A stretch of DNA of 16,949 nt from Ktedonobacterales bacterium. Its GTDB lineage: Bacteria > Chloroflexota > Ktedonobacteria > Ktedonobacterales > JADMIN01. Within the stretch, counting starts at the first letter, position 1. Every line of letters starts with the position of its first letter. Below the pieces are notes generated by a model. The model ran no database searches and was not told the origin of the DNA. It saw nothing but the letters and a program-made list of their open reading frames with translations. The position numbers and the translations under genes were made by a program. Positions 15,862-16,949 of the stretch are shown here, piece after piece. Location of the stretch: the NCBI GenBank assembly GCA_025450405.1, contig JANWHL010000125.1, forward strand, positions 1 through 16,949, given 5' to 3'.

Positions 15862-16949
15862 TTAGCCCATACCCGCCACCGGCAGCCGGACGAGCACACG
15901 CGTGTCCCCCGGTTTCGAGTCCACCGTCACCTCACCGTGATACCGATCGACCACGATCCGCCGCACGATATCGAGCCCCAGCCCGGTCCCCTTGCCCACA
16001 TCCTTGGTCGTGAAGAACGGATCAAAGATCCGCGAGGCGAGCTCAGCGGGAATCCCCGGTCCCTCATCGCCGATCTCCACCAGCGCCGCGTGCGCGTCGT
16101 GCCACGTTCGGATGCGCACCTGCCCGTGCCCGCCCATCGCGTCGATCGCGTTATCGATCAGGTTCGTCCAGACCTGATTCAGCTCGCTGCCGTCGGCCAG
16201 CACCGGCCGCGGATCGGGATCGTAGTCGCGCATGACCTCGACCCCCGTCCGCAGCTTGTACCCCAGGATCAGCAGCGTCTTCTCGATCCCCTCGTGGATG
16301 TCCACCTCCCGCACGGCCGCGCGATCCACGGCCGAATAATCTTTGACCGCGGAGACCAGCCGCGAGATCCGCCCGGTGGCGTCCTCGATCTGGTCCACCA
16401 GCGCCGTGGCGAGCAGCGCGTCGGCCACCCAGTTCAGCCCAGCGCTCAGCCCCCCGCCGCCCAGCGCCTCCTCCGCCTTGGCGAGCCACGCCTGGTCCAG
16501 CCCCGCGGCGACGAACACCGGCGCGAGGTCCCATTCATTCGCCACCCCATGGTCTTCCAGCCAGGTGCCGATCGCCTCCTCCAACCGCGCCGTCTCCACC
16601 GCGCCGCGGCTGGGCACGCCGGCGGACCGCCCGATCGCCTCCGCCTGGAGGCCCTCCGCGTGGAGCGCCAGCACGGTCTGGATTTGCGCGGGCGTCAGCT
16701 CGCCCGTCGCGAACGTGCCCACCTGCTTCCCCAGCCGGTCCACCACCGCCCGCAGGTCGCCGGCGGCGCTCCGGGCCGCCGCGGCGGGATTGTTCAGCTC
16801 GTGGGTCAGCCCCGCCGCCAGCGTGCCCAGCGAGATCAGCCGGCCCCGTTCGCGCACCGCCACCTCGATCGCCTCGAACGTGTGCACATAGCCATCCAGC
16901 AGGTGCTTCGCCATCGGCAGCCACGTGTCCAGCAGCCGCCCCAGCTCCG
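15862..16949 (-). CDS. Sensor histidine kinase, N-terminus outside window
   Basis: The frame is open to the right edge (362 codons visible), with the stop TAA at 15862-15864. It starts inside a helix (LLDTWLPMAKHLLDGY) that in related kinases follows a sensor such as a cyclic-nucleotide-binding domain. The H-box is LAAGLTHELNNPAAAA with the phospho-accepting His encoded at 16801-16803. The C-terminal ATPase domain carries the N-box (NQVWTNLIDNAIDAM), G1 (DEGPGIP), the F-box (FDPFFTTKD) and G2 (GKGTGLGLDIVRRI). About 200 residues separate the H-box from the N-box, longer than in ordinary kinases but usual for the HELNNPAAAA subgroup. It probably autophosphorylates and passes phosphate to a response regulator not in this window. 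An ATG at 16914 is internal, not the true start. Confidence 0.93.
   Translation of the reverse strand, partial: ELGRLLDTWLPMAKHLLDGYVHTFEAIEVAVRERGRLISLGTLAAGLTHELNNPAAAARSAAGDLRAVVDRLGKQVGTFATGELTPAQIQTVLALHAEGLQAEAIGRSAGVPSRGAVETARLEEAIGTWLEDHGVANEWDLAPVFVAAGLDQAWLAKAEEALGGGGLSAGLNWVADALLATALVDQIEDATGRISRLVSAVKDYSAVDRAAVREVDIHEGIEKTLLILGYKLRTGVEVMRDYDPDPRPVLADGSELNQVWTNLIDNAIDAMGGHGQVRIRTWHDAHAALVEIGDEGPGIPAELASRIFDPFFTTKDVGKGTGLGLDIVRRIVVDRYHGEVTVDSKPGDTRVLVRLPVAGMG

Overview
This is a GC-rich (high 60s % by eye) bacterial chromosomal window with strongly C/G-ending codons, short house-keeping genes on both strands and unusually repeat-rich intergenic DNA. I see no phage, transposase, CRISPR, tRNA or rRNA. 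The gene set (Rho, LysM–M23 peptidases, an AAA_32/Lon-family protease, PlsY, PgsA, an S9 peptidase) and the intergenic repeats (CT-rich CCTCCGTGT runs, hairpins of the CCCCTCTCC…GGAGAGGGG kind, short palindromic elements) remind me of filamentous or thermotolerant Chloroflexota. That assignment is an inference from memory and was not tested.

Layout. 1-1068 (minus strand): a SnoaL-like protein running off the left edge, preceded by a decayed open frame that looks like the C-terminal end of a CHAT domain, interrupted by an in-frame TAG. 1047-2866 (plus): a good promoter, a C-rich leader of about 500 nt, and rho. 2919-5813 (plus): two tandem paralogous membrane-anchored LysM–M23 cell-wall peptidases, each with its own near-identical TTGACA/TACAGT promoter. 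6008-6910 (minus): an epoxide-hydrolase-type alpha/beta hydrolase. 7210-7590 (plus): a VOC/glyoxalase-fold protein. 7950-10301 (plus): a Lon-family (S16) protease with intact Ser/Lys catalytic residues, a broken Walker A and a run of 15 aspartates. 10557-11930: plsY (plus) and pgsA (minus), two phospholipid-synthesis genes meeting tail to tail with 6 bp between them. 12511-14442 (plus): an S9 prolyl-oligopeptidase-family peptidase. 14563-15099: two small membrane proteins overlapping tail to tail. 15405-15689 (plus): a DUF2892/YgaP-like membrane protein. 15862-16949 (minus): a histidine kinase whose N-terminus lies beyond the right edge.

The genes do not form one pathway. The common theme is envelope and protein turnover: peptidoglycan cleavage, phospholipid synthesis, proteases and small membrane proteins. 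Most transcription units are single genes with their own promoter. Five promoters are readable because they carry TTGACA-like and TASRCT-like boxes in otherwise GC-rich DNA. The points most worth a second look are the Lon-family protein with a lost P-loop and poly-Asp insert, the rho leader, the twin LysM–M23 genes, the CHAT remnant, and two genes whose stop codons sit inside short tandem duplications.
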